Shown: piece by piece, positions 4,987 through 5,378 of the stretch
Numbering within the stretch: position 1 is the first letter of the stretch
Layout: each line of letters starts with the position of its first letter
DNA from: Alphaproteobacteria bacterium
Lineage (GTDB): Bacteria > Pseudomonadota > Alphaproteobacteria > Rhizobiales > Xanthobacteraceae
Length of the DNA stretch: 5,378 bases
Assembly: GCA_005883115.1 (NCBI GenBank)
Contig: VAZQ01000236.1
Coordinates: 1 to 5,378 of the forward strand
Direction: 5' to 3'
Made by a program: the position numbers and the translations under genes
The notes under the pieces: model-generated
The model's database searches: none
What the model was told of the DNA's origin: nothing
Seen by the model: the letters and a program-made list of their open reading frames with translations, nothing else

Positions 4987-5378
4987 TCAACGGCGCGATG
5001 CGTCGGCAAGCCAGCCAAACACGTCGAATACCAGTGGCTTGCGCTCAAGATTGAATTCCTCGGCATCGCGGGCAGCAGTATTGATCTTTTCCCATACCTC
5101 CGCCAACCGGGCGAGATGGACGACGGACTGTCCGCCAGCGGTTAGTCGGGCGTGGAGCCACCCATTCACCGTGTCGACAAAAGCCGCCAGCGGTGCTGGA
5201 TCGACCCCGTAGAGACGGTCGCCGAGCGCGTGCAGCGCGCGTGGATCGACGCCTGGCAGAACCTCAAGCAAGCGCAGAGTACGATTGCGCAAGTCGAGTG
5301 CGTCACGATCGAGAAGCGCCAGCGCGCGGCCCACGCTTCCGTCCGCAGCGGCGCTCGCGGCCACGATTTCGGAAGCAT
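4987..5378 (-). CDS. holB: DNA polymerase III delta' subunit, C-terminal part (truncated by window edge)
   Basis: Delta' is a rigid part of the clamp-loader complex that places the beta clamp on DNA. Only the last 129 or so residues are present; the frame is open to the right edge, so the gene begins outside. The visible segment includes ASAAADGSVGRALALLD, the usual 'GSxGRAL' turn that starts the C-terminal helical collar domain. It is followed by a leucine-rich helical stretch and ends in GWLADASRR. The AAA+ nucleotide-binding region and zinc module, if present, lie outside the window. The call rests on this collar segment and on the position just upstream of metG, where holB (usually after tmk) commonly sits in alphaproteobacteria. 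A GTG at 5364 is internal to the open frame and is not taken as the start. The 101-base gap to metG carries the terminator-like hairpin. Confidence 0.88.
   Translation of the reverse strand, partial: ASEIVAASAAADGSVGRALALLDRDALDLRNRTLRLLEVLPGVDPRALHALGDRLYGVDPAPLAAFVDTVNGWLHARLTAGGQSVVHLARLAEVWEKINTAARDAEEFNLERKPLVFDVFGWLADASRR

Noticed and set aside
1..5378. Mobile element, CRISPR array, toxin-antitoxin or defence system
   Set aside because: There are no spaced direct repeats, transposase or integrase motifs. mazG here is the full-length two-domain house-cleaning enzyme, not part of a mazEF pair, which is absent.

Overview
This is an ordinary chromosomal stretch from a GC-rich alphaproteobacterium, most likely of the Hyphomicrobiales (Rhizobiales). 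That placement rests on the gene order holB-metG-tatD-MBL hydrolase, on the short cysteine-poor MetRS, and on the look of the MazG and Dps proteins. It is an inference from recall; no database was searched. Every gene I accept lies on the minus strand, so the window reads biologically from right to left.

Layout in transcription order: (1) the 3' end of holB, the delta' clamp-loader subunit of DNA polymerase III, cut by the right edge of the window. (2) A 101-base gap with a GC-rich stem-loop followed by TTTT, like an intrinsic terminator, and a second small hairpin that reuses part of that T tract. (3) A tightly packed trio: metG (methionyl-tRNA synthetase), tatD (metal-dependent DNase, sharing one base with the metG stop) and a PhnP-like metallo-beta-lactamase-fold hydrolase starting just after the tatD stop. 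(4) A clearly AT-rich gap (about 29% GC over 1601-1680 by hand count), the best place for a new promoter. (5) dps, a mini-ferritin with a complete ferroxidase site. (6) A 129-base gap with a perfect 8-bp hairpin. (7) mazG, a two-domain nucleoside triphosphate pyrophosphohydrolase, complete and ending 2 bases from the left edge.

The genes cover replication (holB), translation (metG) and what can be read as damage prevention: TatD exonuclease, Dps iron and DNA protection, and MazG clean-up of the nucleotide pool. Whether that grouping is functional or a neighbourhood accident cannot be told from one window. I found no mobile element, CRISPR array, tRNA, rRNA or defence system, and no convincing new system. 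The points most worth a second look are non-coding: the holB-metG terminator or attenuator, and the dps leader, with its start-site ambiguity, a possible 30-codon upstream reading frame overlapping the GTG start, and an inverted repeat over a candidate -10 box. No gene-free stretch exceeds 300 bases.
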